A stretch of DNA of 64,000 bases, taken from the NCBI GenBank assembly GCA_020698575.1, contig CM036240.1, positions 33,308,711 through 33,372,710 of the forward strand. The letters are read 5' to 3'. Origin of the DNA: Bostrychus sinensis. Its lineage: Eukaryota; Chordata; Actinopteri; Gobiiformes; Eleotridae. Below, one piece after another: positions 34,485 through 45,472 of the stretch (the first letter of the stretch is position 1; every line of letters begins with the position of its first letter). A program made the translations under genes and the position numbers. The notes beneath the pieces are model-generated. The model worked only from the letters and a program-made list of their open reading frames with translations. It did not search any database and had not been told where the DNA came from.

Positions 34485-35204
34485 GTTGGAGGAAGGAGAT
34501 GGGTGGGGGAAAGAAGTGACTTCATCCAGACGCTTTATCTCTCGTCTCCCTCCACCTCCGCCTGCTCCCAGATGGACACTGGACCTCCCAAGCCGCTTGC
34601 ATCATGAGCCAAAACAACTCCACAACTTAACTTTGGATAGCAGTGATCAAATCAATGACTCAGCACACTTGAATAACTTTGGTGAAGTTCACTAAGTAAT
34701 AAATCATGCTTTTTCGCTCCTTTGGCTGAAAAAATCAAGTTCCTAAACCAAAGAGTGCACCCATTTTAAAAACAAATCCAATCCACCTGCTGCTGAATAT
34801 CTGTAGTACTCTGCATTTTGTGTGGTCAGAGTTTACTCCAGCTCTCAGGCAAACATTACTTATCCAAATACTGAATTACAAAACCTGAATGTGTTTGTTA
34901 GTTTCTGAAATTTTATCTTGTTTTACATTAAAGACTGAGCACTGAGTGATCCACAGCAAAGACTGGAATCATATACAACTGATGCATTTTTTTTTTTTTT
35001 ACAAAGTCTCAGGTAGGCCTTGTTGCTATAGGAGTTGCGTTGTTAATACTGTGATATTTTGAAATTTCTTTTGCTTTTCCACTGCATATAGTATCCTTTG
35101 CCTGAGCACATGCCTTCACCATGCGTCTCCCAGAGGTTTAATGTGCAGAGCTGCATATCACTGCCAGGATCATGGTTGTGTTGATGGGTTCATGAACAGC
35201 ACAT
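34485..35204 (-). promoter_or_regulatory. Conserved upstream region of TAAR gene D
   Basis: Inverted equivalent of the other TAAR upstream regions, ending at the TTAA of the MITE at 35205. The stretch 34780-35100 is shared best with gene E (52500-52800), suggesting D and E keep a version that A and B have partly lost. Confidence 0.55.
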
Positions 35205-35779
35205 TTAAAGTGGCTAGATTATGTAAAATTTACTTTAAGTTTTCTACCATGTTATAATGTTGTTCCTTCATCAAAAACATAGCTGGAGTTGTGTTTTGCT
35301 TCATTCACGCATGTTTGAGTAATCTTCTATTCTTTGGCCCTGAGTTTATGAGGCCTTAGAACGAACCTCCGCCTCTCCCACAAACCCCCCGCCCACTCCA
35401 GGAAACACTGACCAATCAACAAGCTCTCTACATCCAGTCTGCTCTCATTCATGTATCAAGAAAGCAGTGTACAGCTCTGTTTCCACTGATTCCTCACAGA
35501 CATTTTTGATTTTGTATTAAAATGGCATTATACAAAACATTTAAGGTAATAAAAAGCTCTCTCTCTATGGTTCTGTTCAAAATAGTGTAACAGCTCTGCA
35601 CTCTGCTGCCCTCTGCTGGTCTCTTCATCATTTTTTTATGGCAGTCGTAAAGTTATTATTGAAAATATTTTCTTTAAGTAAAATTATGTTTTTAAAGGTT
35701 GTAAAATGTGCAGTACTGTTCTAGAAGTGATCAAGATTGGCTTAAAAATATAAATAAAGCCATAATATAACCCCTTTAA
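35205..35779. mobile_element. TTAA-ended MITE (piggyBac-like target), 575 bp
   Basis: The left end TTAAAGTGGCTAGATTATG and right end CATAATATAACCCCTTTAA are imperfect inverted repeats that include TTAA. A related copy is 44530-45061. Partial copies lie upstream of the other TAAR genes. Confidence 0.7.
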
Positions 35780-36196
35780 CCCTCTGGGCACCCTAGGGTC
35801 CAAAGGTGTACTTTTTGCTGTTTTTATTTTTTTTATCCTCAATAAATCACTCACTTTAAAAGCTGTTGGTATGAAACTTGGCCAGAATATTTTTTTTTTG
35901 TTGGTGTTTAAAATGCCATGACCCCCTCTGTTCTAAGGTGTATAGAACAGGAGATATGTACTTTACATACACTTGTTACCTTAAGTACGTGTTTGGGCCC
36001 ATTGACTTCCATTATAACCACTGATTTTTGACATCCTGCAATCCTGACATATTATAATACTTTTTTCATGAAAACCTAATAAATCTAAGCCTTTACCTTC
36101 AAAATAAAGGGAAATTAGGTTTTCAGATTGACCCCCTAAACCACCAGGGGCAGCAGAGCTTTATTACAGACAGTTTCAATGGAGGGCAGTTTTTCT
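35776..36196. other. DNA starting with a second TTAA terminus
   Basis: The TTAA that closes the MITE also opens TTAACCCTCTGGGCACCC, resembling the word at 22915 and its mirror at 38310. No frame with protein character is present. Confidence 0.4.
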
Positions 36197-36742
36197 ACTG
36201 AACACCAATAAATTAGTCTTGGTGTGTTAGGATCGAAATAACAGAGCGGTGGGAGTGTGGCTGAGAATATATTTTGTTTGTGTGGTCATGAGGGAGTCTG
36301 TGAAACTCAAGTATAAAAAGGCCAAATTAGCTCTGTTTATAAACAAGTGGAGTCAGTGTACCTGAGAATACTCTTCTGTGTGTGTGTGTGGGTCTGTGTG
36401 AGATTCAAGTGATCAGAGTCAAACAGGCTGTTGACATTTTTGTTCTTGACCCAGAGAGAGCCTCCTCTCTCCCATTGGACCTTGGTACAGCAGGTTTCTG
36501 CTGAAGTCTGTTTGACTCTGATCACTTGAATCTCACACAGACACACCAAACACAGAAGAGTATTCTCAGGTACACTGACTCCACTTGTTTATCAACAGAG
36601 CTCATTTGGCTTTGAATACTTTCACAGACAGAGTTTCACAGACTCCCTCATGACCTCATGAACAAAATATATTCTCAGCCACGCTCCCACCACTCTGTTA
36701 CATCGATCCTAACACACCAAGACCAATTTATTGGTGTTCAGT
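36197..36742. repeat. Long foldback (inverted repeat arms about 230 bp, loop about 81 bp)
   Basis: The left arm 36197-36426 starts ACTGAACACCAATAAATT. The right arm 36508-36742 is its reverse complement, with scattered mismatches and a few small indels. The left arm contains a GT run. It lies where the two large arms lose collinearity. Confidence 0.88.
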
Positions 36743-36810
36743 GTTTTTATTCCCATGCATTTTGCAAGGTAGAACAAAAGTTAAGAAAAGTAAAAAAAAG
36801 TTTTAAAAAG

Positions 36811-36975
36811 CTGCAGACAGGTGAGGGGCCGGGCTCCTGTCACAGCTGTAGACAGGTGAGGGGCGGGGCTCTTGTCACAGCTGTAGACAGGTGAGGGGCG
36901 GGGCTCTTGTCACAGCTGTAGACAGGTGAGGGGCGGGGCTCTTGTCACAGCTGCAGACAGGTGAGGGGCCGGGGC
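36811..36975. repeat. 35-bp minisatellite, about 4.7 units
   Basis: The unit holds GTAGACAGGTGAGGGGCGGG. It is mirrored by about three units in the left arm at 24241-24340. Confidence 0.9.
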
Positions 36976-38453
36976 GTGTGCCTAAGTGAGAAGCATTTAG
37001 CCAGTCGCACACTTTGCTCCTTCAAACCTTTCACATGGGCTCGTTTTGGATTTGTTCTTATGAGCGAGTAGTGGCCACGCAGTTGTTGTGCGGTGCGCCA
37101 CAGCCCACAGATTCCTCTGCACACTGCACCAGTGTTATTTCGGCATCTACGATGGCTGCGCGTAAGAGAAATCATCTTTCATTTGCATTAAACCTGCTGT
37201 GTGTCCTGGCGCTCACCGCTTTTAAGGACAGTGCTCCCATCACAGCTGCAGACAGGTGAGGGGCGGTGTGCTCCTGTCACAGCTGCAGACAGGTGAGGGG
37301 CGCGCTCTGCTCCACTGACTACTGTCCTGTCTCAGACGGGACATGCTGTTGCTATAGCAACTTGCATGCTTTTCACACAGTATCCTTTCATATGGGCCAG
37401 TTTTTGAACTTGTTTTTGAGTATGACCCTAGTGCAACGTGATCTCTGTCTCTGAGTCGCCACTATGTCCCCATATATTTCTATTGCTGATGTGACATATG
37501 AGGCCTGCCATTTAGGATCAGAAAGTGATTCAAATGAGAGACGCAAAAAGTGAAAAATGTGTTGAGATGGCAGCAAAATGGCACTAAATCTGGCTGCTAT
37601 TTACACGGCACTGTCGTGCTTTTCCGTTGTGCTAAAAAGCAAAGGGAAAAAAAGATGTAAAGTGTATACTGTAAACTGTTACATACTCCTGTATGTCAGC
37701 CGAGCCTGGCGCCCTGAAAGAGCGGACGATCTGGCCCATTGTCTTTTGAGACGAAGCCAGAGAACATTAAAACGCTTCAATAGCTCAGCAACAACACAGC
37801 TTTAAACAGCGTTGGTAAATTACAATATTTATAACTAATGAAGAGAACGCAATTCATCTGAAAATGTTTAATAAAATATAATTTATTTTTGTAAACCTTT
37901 TGGAGTTGCAGTTACAACGTCCCCAACAGTTGGGGGTGCTGGAGTCAAATTTGGGGGTGCAGCACCCCCAGCACCCCCCCCCCCCCTTCCCACGTCCATG
38001 TAGTCAAGGCTCTAATAACTTCACCCCAAGTGATCCACTCTGCAACTCATTTTTGTATAATATGGCAAATTTTGTGTTTTCGTCATCTAAAAAAGTTGGG
38101 TTTTTGATGACAAAAAGGCCATAAGAACATATAAATTATTAATAAATGAAAATAAACTTCATATCTATGGTTAGGGCTGAAGTAGTAGAAAGGATTTCAT
38201 GCAAAAAAAAGGGGGAAAAATTAATATTTGTAATTTTTATGGCTATTTTATGAGCGGTCCCAAACCGGTCCCTAAGGTAACAAGTGTATGTAAATTTTTA
38301 GAGTACCCAGAGGGTTAAAGACTGACAGCATGTTAATAGAGTCTGTTGTCATAGATTTTTGACAAAGAGACAGTGTCTAGAACAATCAGCAAGTTGTCTT
38401 TATTAACTTGAGCACAAGGAGAACACAGTACATGGCAAGATGCAAAGTGTGCT
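36976..38453. other. Non-coding right-arm DNA
   Basis: Mirror of about 22778-24240. It holds isolated extra minisatellite-like units near 37240-37300 and a poly-C run near 37974-37985. The small open frames are not protein-like. Confidence 0.45.
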
Positions 38454-38499
38454 AAACCTACCTTCTGCTAAGAGGGGGCCCTTAGCAGAAGGTAGGTTT
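38454..38499. repeat. Perfect 19-bp hairpin, right-arm copy
   Basis: Arms 38454-38472 and 38481-38499 with loop AGGGGGCC, the complement of the left-arm loop. Confidence 0.9.
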
Positions 38500-39325
38500 T
38501 ACACCAAGCATACACAGGAAAGAGTACGTGTCACAGAGTCACAAGCATATCTTAAGATTTTTGCTCTAATCTATGAGGAGGCACCATGTCGTGGCCCCGT
38601 GTGCACTAAGACACAACATCCTTTGATCTTACAGCTGCTACCCATGTCTTAGTCCTTAGACAGCACCAAGGCCAAACAACAGAATAACAACAGGATAACA
38701 CAGGAATGAATGAATTTCCACTACACTGTCTCTGTTTATGCAGCAATAGTCTAAAAATAAAATACATGTGAGTATGTGAACATGTACATGTTACAAAGCA
38801 GCTGCTTATGCTCAGCTGAACAACAGTATAATTACTCTGTTGCTATTTTGTGCAGTTAAAAACTAGATTTTTTTTTAGAAAACTAGATCATTATAATGGA
38901 GTTATATAATTCATTAAGTAGTGGAAATTTACAACCCATGATGTCATGTAGGTCTGTGACACGCCCATTATGTTATGTGCCCCTTGATTCCGATGTCATC
39001 AACATGTGACCGCACCCACTAAACCACATCCCCTAGTGGCAGTTACACTAAACTACAATCAGGAACCCAAATTAAACTCTGTCCCTCTTTGTGTGTTTTA
39101 TCTTATCAACAGGGAGGCCCATTGTGTTTCCCTCACAGTTACAAAGTCACACATTTCTCAAAGAATGCATGAAGATGAACACATTACATTATCATGACAT
39201 TACAAACACTCACAGCACTGAAGTCTTTTACTATAATGAATATATGAAATCATATGAAACCTGCGTATAACCAGAAAAATGTGAATAACATACAGATTAC
39301 TCAAAGCTTGACTGTACCTTTAATA
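38500..39325. other. Non-coding right-arm DNA
   Basis: Mirror of 21910-22731; no gene seen. Confidence 0.4.
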
Positions 39326-40101
39326 CAGGGGTGTCAAACTGAATCAGAGTGGGGGCCAAAATTAGAAAACCAGTGTTGGTTGCGGGCTGAATACAAGTAT
39401 TGGATAAATAATAAAGCCAGCTTATTGTATTTTTGTTCACTGTTAGGCTGCAATAGGCATTTAACAGAGAATATTACTTCTCCACAGAACTACAAATGTA
39501 GATTTTAGCTCTGTTTGCTGCGTGTAAATGTGTGCATTAACGAGAAGTCTGTAGTAACAGAGAGAGGAAAGAGCGACGCAGGGCAGTGCCGTGAATGAAC
39601 TTAAACAGCTCTGATAACTTGTCTTTACTGACACAGTGTGACTCAGGCTCTTATTAAACTGCTTCTGTCTGTAGCTTCTGTTTTTGGAGACGGGTTTTGT
39701 GATGTAATGCTGTGCGGTTATAGACTATTTTTACTACTGCTACGTTAGCTCAACAAACAGTGTTGTACTACAGTGTTTACAGACAGTCCCACCTTTTTAA
39801 GAAGTTCCTGCTTTCACTGTCCCCTCTTCTTTCTCCATTTCTTTTGATGAAAGTTCAATGTCCCAGTAGAATCCTCTTACTCTCTGCTCTGCTCCTGCTG
39901 CTCTGTTTAAGTGTCACTCGCTAAAACAGTGAAAGAACAGACGCGGCTTCTACAGTGCATTTTGGGAGATGTAGGTCAAACAGGTTGCATGCAATATATC
40001 AGCGTGCCATTTTCAACATATATTAGAAATTATTTTGTGGGCCAAAACAAATTATCCTGCGGGCCGGATTTGGCCCGCGGGCCTTGAGTTTGACGTCCCT
40101 G
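39326..40101. mobile_element. hAT-type element, internally deleted paralogue (776 bp)
   Basis: It starts CAGGGGTGTCAAACTGAATC and ends TTTGACGTCCCTG, flanked by CTTTAATA on both sides (39318-39325, 40102-40109). It is the inverted copy of 20718-21909 and about 416 bp shorter. Confidence 0.85.
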
Positions 40102-40569
40102 CTTTAATACTTACTATAAAATCATAAGAGAACCAACCCTCAGTGTTACCAGTCTTACAATGACCTAAAGTAACAACATTTATAGCTTTTTAACTCATTA
40201 GGGTCCACAAGCTTGTGCCAGAGATATTTGTAACTTTATAGCTGACAGTCCAGAATTCTTACTCGTAGGTCTTCTGAGAGCTCTTTTGTGCGAGGCATGG
40301 TTCACATGAAGTAATGCTTCTTCAGAATAGCAAATTCAAACTGGTGTTTTTTATTGACACTGATTGCGCTCCAGGTTGGCTGACACCTAACTCCAATTAT
40401 TAGGTTTTGAATATGTATATTGTGTGTATATATACACACACAGACACAGACACACACACATACATACACACACAGATCCGATCACATTTTATGACCAAAT
40501 CATGCAAAAATCCAAGTAATTCCAAAGGGTTCACATACTTTTTCTTCAAATGGTGGTGTCCACATCGTG

Positions 40570-41510
40570 CCCTGAGCCCTGCTCCAGGACAGAGATCCTG
40601 TCACAGTCTATGAGCCTTCACTGTCATTACACTGGGCTGTGGCTCCAGAGAAGACCAAAGACTTTTAACAGAATGTCTCAACTTATGATTTATGTAAATA
40701 TTATTATAATCCAGCTCTGATTTTGTGAGGAATGTCTTGCGTGTCCGCTGTAGGCAGTGTGCTTTGGATTGCGTTGCATATAATTGGACCATAATATTTC
40801 AATGAGCTGTTTATGATCATATTTCTGCTAATATCTGGTCGATTTTCATCAAACAAAAACTGAATTAAAGCTGAGATGAGAGTAGTACGTCGTTGTGGGC
40901 TGAAAACAGGTCCCTAGTGTCCATGATTTCACTAAATTTACTGTGACTGACCAGATTCATTATGCAAGTCATGTCATTCAGCGCTCAGCATCTAACTTAT
41001 TATTCCATGGGCCGGCCCTGGACCATGAGGCTGAGACCGTGTGACCACAGGGCCACAGGGACCATAGACAGTAGCCTCAGTAAAGGAAGAGAGAGTTGGG
41101 AGGGGGTCAGGGGGTCGTTGCCGTGTGATAACAACTGTTCGTCTGTGCGTAGTGGCTGGGCTGAGACAACACGCACACATTCTCCCGGCTGACCCAAAAG
41201 TATACACTGACCCACCTGGAAGCTCTCGGTGCTCCTCCACCTGTCTCAGTTGGTTTATTGTAGACTACTTGCTTAGGACCACGCCAAGTTACTACAGATC
41301 TCTCTCTGAGCTTCACGCACCGCTCTCTGCTGCACAAAGGGCAGCTGTACAGGACGCGGCAGCAAAATTAAAGGTCACATGTTGACATCACACAATGAAC
41401 TGACAGGTGGCAGGTCATGTATTATAAAGTATTTGTAAATGTCAGTAATACTGTATATGTTACAATATATTGTAAGTTCTTATGAAGGGCAACAGGAAAA
41501 AAAACAACTA
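40570..41510 (-). repeat. Locus repeat R1, right-arm copy
   Basis: Inverted equivalent of 19440-20390. Confidence 0.75.
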
Positions 41511-42320
41511 ATGGGGCTTCTTCCCATTAGTGATTAGTCAGTGTTTCAAAAAAAATTAGCCAATATGTATTGGTCCAAAGCCCATGTTGCATCAGGAAGA
41601 GCACCTGGTCAAGCTGAAAAGGACTTTCAATGATGCTTTAGGGTGTGTTCACACTTGCCGTGTTTGGTTCACTTCAGTCAAACCCTGGTGGTCTCAGTGC
41701 GGTGCGATTTGAGCTCTGGAGCACTCCTGGTGTGGTCCTGGTGAAGTGTGAACGCTACGAGAACCAAACTATGGACTAACAGCAGGGAGAGGATTATACC
41801 ACTGTTTACCAAGGCCATAGAAACATATGTACATGTAACGTTACTAAAATACATCTATAATGTAAATAAAATGGTGCTGGGCAACGATTAAAATGTTTTA
41901 TCACAATTAATCACATGTGATTTTGCGATTCATCGGAGTCTTGCTATAAAATTCAATTAGTAATGCATTCCTGCTCTTTCGGCTCCTAAATAGCTCTTAA
42001 TTTGATCATTTATAGCTTTTCAAATTGAGCCAATATGAGCCCTACAGCAGATAGAGCTACATTTTCAAAAAATGCCTATGTTCAAAAAAGACATTTGTGA
42101 TTAGAATATTTCTTTAATCTTTGGAGCTGGACTTAATTTTTTCTATTCAAAAGTCTGTGCTCCTGTAGCTCCTGTGTCCTGCTGCTGCTGCTGCAGTCTG
42201 CCCTGCCCCAGCTCACTTCTCCATTATATAACTATCAAAAAAGTTAAGGGAAGTAAATATCTAGTTTTTGGTCATTTTTCGAGCAAAACATCATTGATAC
42301 GATCTGAAAATGCCGTGTGT
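41511..42320. other. Outer non-coding part of the right arm
   Basis: Mirror of 18615-19440, including the GATTAAT-rich hAT-like piece near 41880-41950. Confidence 0.5.
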
Positions 42321-42834
42321 AGCAAACATTAGTCTATAGAACATTACCAAACATACTTTTGCTGAACACCTGAGGACATGTATTTTTTTGTGAGAAGGCA
42401 CATCAGACTGTATGTTTATTTGCAGTCCACTTTCAAAATATAACCAGGCTGCTTGCAAATCATGTTTTTAAAATTATTTCATGTACCCCTTATGCCTTTT
42501 TGTGTACCCCTGGGGGTACCCGTACCACAGTTTGAGAACCACTGCTCTAACAGATGCAAAAGTTTTCATGGGGTGAAAAAGTTGTCCCTGCATTGTGGCT
42601 AAATAACAACCGCATACACAGATAAGGCTGGGGGAAAGACATGATTTTATATATTTAACTATACTGTAGGTACAATCCCAGGTAGAAAGAAGGAAGGCAA
42701 GAAGCTTTACTGCTTTTTTCATTGCTCTTTTAGCATAGGGCCCTTTGGTGAAAGGTTAGAAGCTACGTGGACTCCCACAATCCACTGCAACAACAATATA
42801 CAAGAGCACCAAATGCAAAAAGAAAAGATCTAGA
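42321..42834. other. Unassigned DNA with a hAT-like terminus
   Basis: TACCCCTGGGGGTACCCGTA then CACAGTTTGAGAACCACTG near 42500-42544 is a typical hAT-derived end. Nothing else is recognised. Confidence 0.4.
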
Positions 42835-43125
42835 AAAAGTTCAAATGATGCAGAATAAAGCTGCCTGAGTAGCTCTAAGCTGTTCTTATAAGACCAGTAT
42901 AAATTCTATAGACTCCAATTTTGTCATCAGGCATCAGCATCTTTTTTATTCTCAACCTGGAAGATATTTGAACTACAAAGTCAACTGTTTCTGTTCTGAC
43001 AATTTAAGAAGAACTTAGACTCACATGGATAAATGCATCTGAAGGACATTTTTTGACACTAACTTTCTCAAATGTACTTTTGCTTACAGAGAAATGAAAG
43101 AATGGAATTCTTTGCCATTATTTTT
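42835..43125 (+). mobile_element. Decayed LINE reverse transcriptase C-terminal fragment
   Basis: Conceptual translation gives VQMMQNKAA.VALSCSYKTS and later YREMKEWNSLP, the pattern of the reverse transcriptase C-terminal region in several fish LINEs. Stop codons interrupt it. Confidence 0.5.
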
Positions 43126-43450
43126 TTTTTTTATAAAAATGAAATTAACCGAACGTAGGAAGACTTCACACTGAACCCTTGTTAACCTTTAATGGAGCTC
43201 CACAGGTATTTCTACTTAGCCGAGATGTCTGAGTCTTATCTGCATCAATAAATATGCCAAAAGATGCCTTTCTTCCTGTGAGAGAAAACAGAAACCTGGT
43301 ACAGGATGGCACCACGGTTTCCACGGACCAGATAATTAGCTTCGATGGTGTAAATCAAAACTCTGTACGTTTGAGGATCAAAACGTACAGCAACACTGCC
43401 ATCTAGTGGCCAGGACGGACTGTGGTCACTACATTCCCACCTATTGTGCA
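43126..43450. other. Unassigned non-coding DNA
   Basis: No gene or named repeat seen. Confidence 0.35.
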
Positions 43451-44235
43451 TTCCAATAAAAGTATGCGTATTAAAGTCTTTATGCTACCATCTGCAACTT
43501 CCTTTCCAGTGTTCAGCACAACTGCCAAATTGACTATAGCGGCTACTTCAGAAGTCCATCTTTCAAAGTTTTTATAAGCCACAGTGAAAGCAGTTTTTCG
43601 AGCTTTGCTGAGCCACGGCAGTATCTCAAAGCAGCATCCACGACCACTGCGTACATCTCTGGCGCTGTTATACGGACGAGCTTTGGAGGACAAGACCTGA
43701 ACGCGGAGTAATAACTGGACCGGCCAGCCAGCGACACTCCGTGAACCTGCAACCCAGCACAGCGACCCCCAGCCCGACAGCTGGCGGCCAGCTGAGCCCA
43801 TGGTCCTCAACATCCTGACCTCAGCTCGATCTTCTACAGTAAGCCAAGTGTATATGACAATTACTGAGTTTGGCGTCAAACTTTTTAAGTTCCCTAACTC
43901 TCGTATTTGTCCTTCCATATCCATAAAATCTTACATAAATCTTATAGCCCATAATACTCCACTGCAATTAGTTAGATATTCTGCAAAACAATCCCATTTA
44001 TAACTTTTGATAAAATTATCTAATCCTTTATTCTGCCTTTCAATATACTGTTTGTTTGTTCTAATAAACCCATACTTAATTCAATTTAAGTTGAGTTTGA
44101 TGGTCTTTATCTATTATATGAAGTCACTGCTGGTTAACCTCCTTCCCCTCTGGGACACAAGTTGTGGTTTAATTCCAGCCCTGATTATTTGTCATCTTTG
44201 TCCTTAGTGCATAATAAATAAATTTATGCTACAAG
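43451..44235. mobile_element. LTR-related relic
   Basis: ACTTAATTCAATTTAAGTTG then GAGTTTGATGGTCTTTATCT near 44070-44115 matches the late part of the solo LTR at 58334-59829. The earlier GC-rich part resembles it loosely. A minus-strand frame of 173 codons (43924-43403) shows no known domain and is probably fortuitous. Confidence 0.4.
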
Positions 44236-44529
44236 AAATTAGTTTTCAACCTGCAAATAAAGAGATTATCTGCGCTAATTCACTCTGTGTTATTGCCTTC
44301 ACCTGCCAGTGGTCATGATTAGTGAAAGTTTTGGTTTAAGTCACTAATTTAAAAGGTTTTCCACTGTGTTTTTTGTTTGTTTGTTTTGTTTTTGTAAATG
44401 TTTTTTGGCCATTTTTAGGCTTTATTGAACAGTGTATAGTAGAAAATTGGGGAGAGGGCAGGAGGAGACATTCAGCAAACTGTCAGGCTGTAGTTGCCCT
44501 GCGAATACACCACTGAGCCATACAGCAGC

Positions 44530-45061
44530 ACAGACTTCTACCATGTTATAATGTTGTTCCCTCACCAAAAAAATACCCGGAGTTGTGTTTTGCTTTATTC
44601 ACTCCAGTTTGAGTAATCCATGTATTCTCTGGCGCTGAGTTTCTGAGGCCTCAGAATGCTTGGTTCCACAAACCTCCACCTCTCCCACTCCAGGAAGCAC
44701 AGACCAATCACCAAACCCTCTACATTCAGTCTGCTCTCATTCATTTATCCAAAAAACTGTGTACAGCTCTGTTTCAACTGATTCCTCACAAATATTTTTC
44801 ATTTTGTAGTAAAATGGCACCATACAAAAAGTTTAAGGAAGTAAAAAGTTATTTTTCTTAGGTTCTGTTCAAAAGAGCATAACAGCTTTGCTGCTCTCTG
44901 CTGGCCTCTTCAACTGTTTCTTTATGGCACCTGTAGACTTCCTTTTGAACTTTCTCTTTAGTCAGATAACTTTTTTAAGGTTGTAAAAAGTGCAATGCTG
45001 TCCTAGAGGTGACCAAGAATGGTTTAAAAATACAAATAAAACCATAATATAGCTACTTTAA
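44530..45061. mobile_element. TTAA MITE, second copy, left end truncated
   Basis: Related to 35205-35779 over its whole length from CTACCATGTTATAATGTTG to ATAATATAGCTACTTTAA; the left terminal repeat is missing. Confidence 0.65.
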
Positions 45062-45472
45062 GAAAGAGATAATATTTCATTATTTGTTTGTCCATACTAT
45101 ACAACTTTCTGTGTCTTGGTTTTTCTGTTAAAATAATGATGAAAATCATATATCACTGTAATCTAGTTTTGGGTAAACAGACCACAAGTTAGGACTCTCT
45201 ATCAGTTGTTGCTATGGTAATATGGCTTATAGTTTTGGTGTTTTGAAGTTAGTGAAGTGAGTGAAAAGTAAAAGTGCACCTCAGGTCACAGTGTTTGTCA
45301 TTAAAGAGTAACTCACCCCTGGCCCAGGCCTGACTCCGCCCACTGCCAGAGATTGAAAACTGCTCAAAAAGTGGGCAGAGACCTGGCAGAGACAGAGGAG
45401 GAGAACTGAGGGAGGAGCGAGGCCTGGTCCTGTGACTGACAGCTGTCAGAGACCTCATGGACCTCCTCCACA

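Larger units (their letters stand above)
31989..42320 (-). repeat. Right arm of the very large inverted duplication
   Basis: It is the reverse of 18615-28070 and carries TAAR gene D. It is longer than the left arm mainly because of the fuller TTAA MITE and the foldback between 35460 and 36810, although its hAT copy is shorter. Confidence 0.9.

Noticed and set aside
43403..43924. 173-codon frame on the minus strand
   Set aside because: No recognisable domain, and it lies in sequence resembling an LTR; probably fortuitous in a GC-rich stretch.
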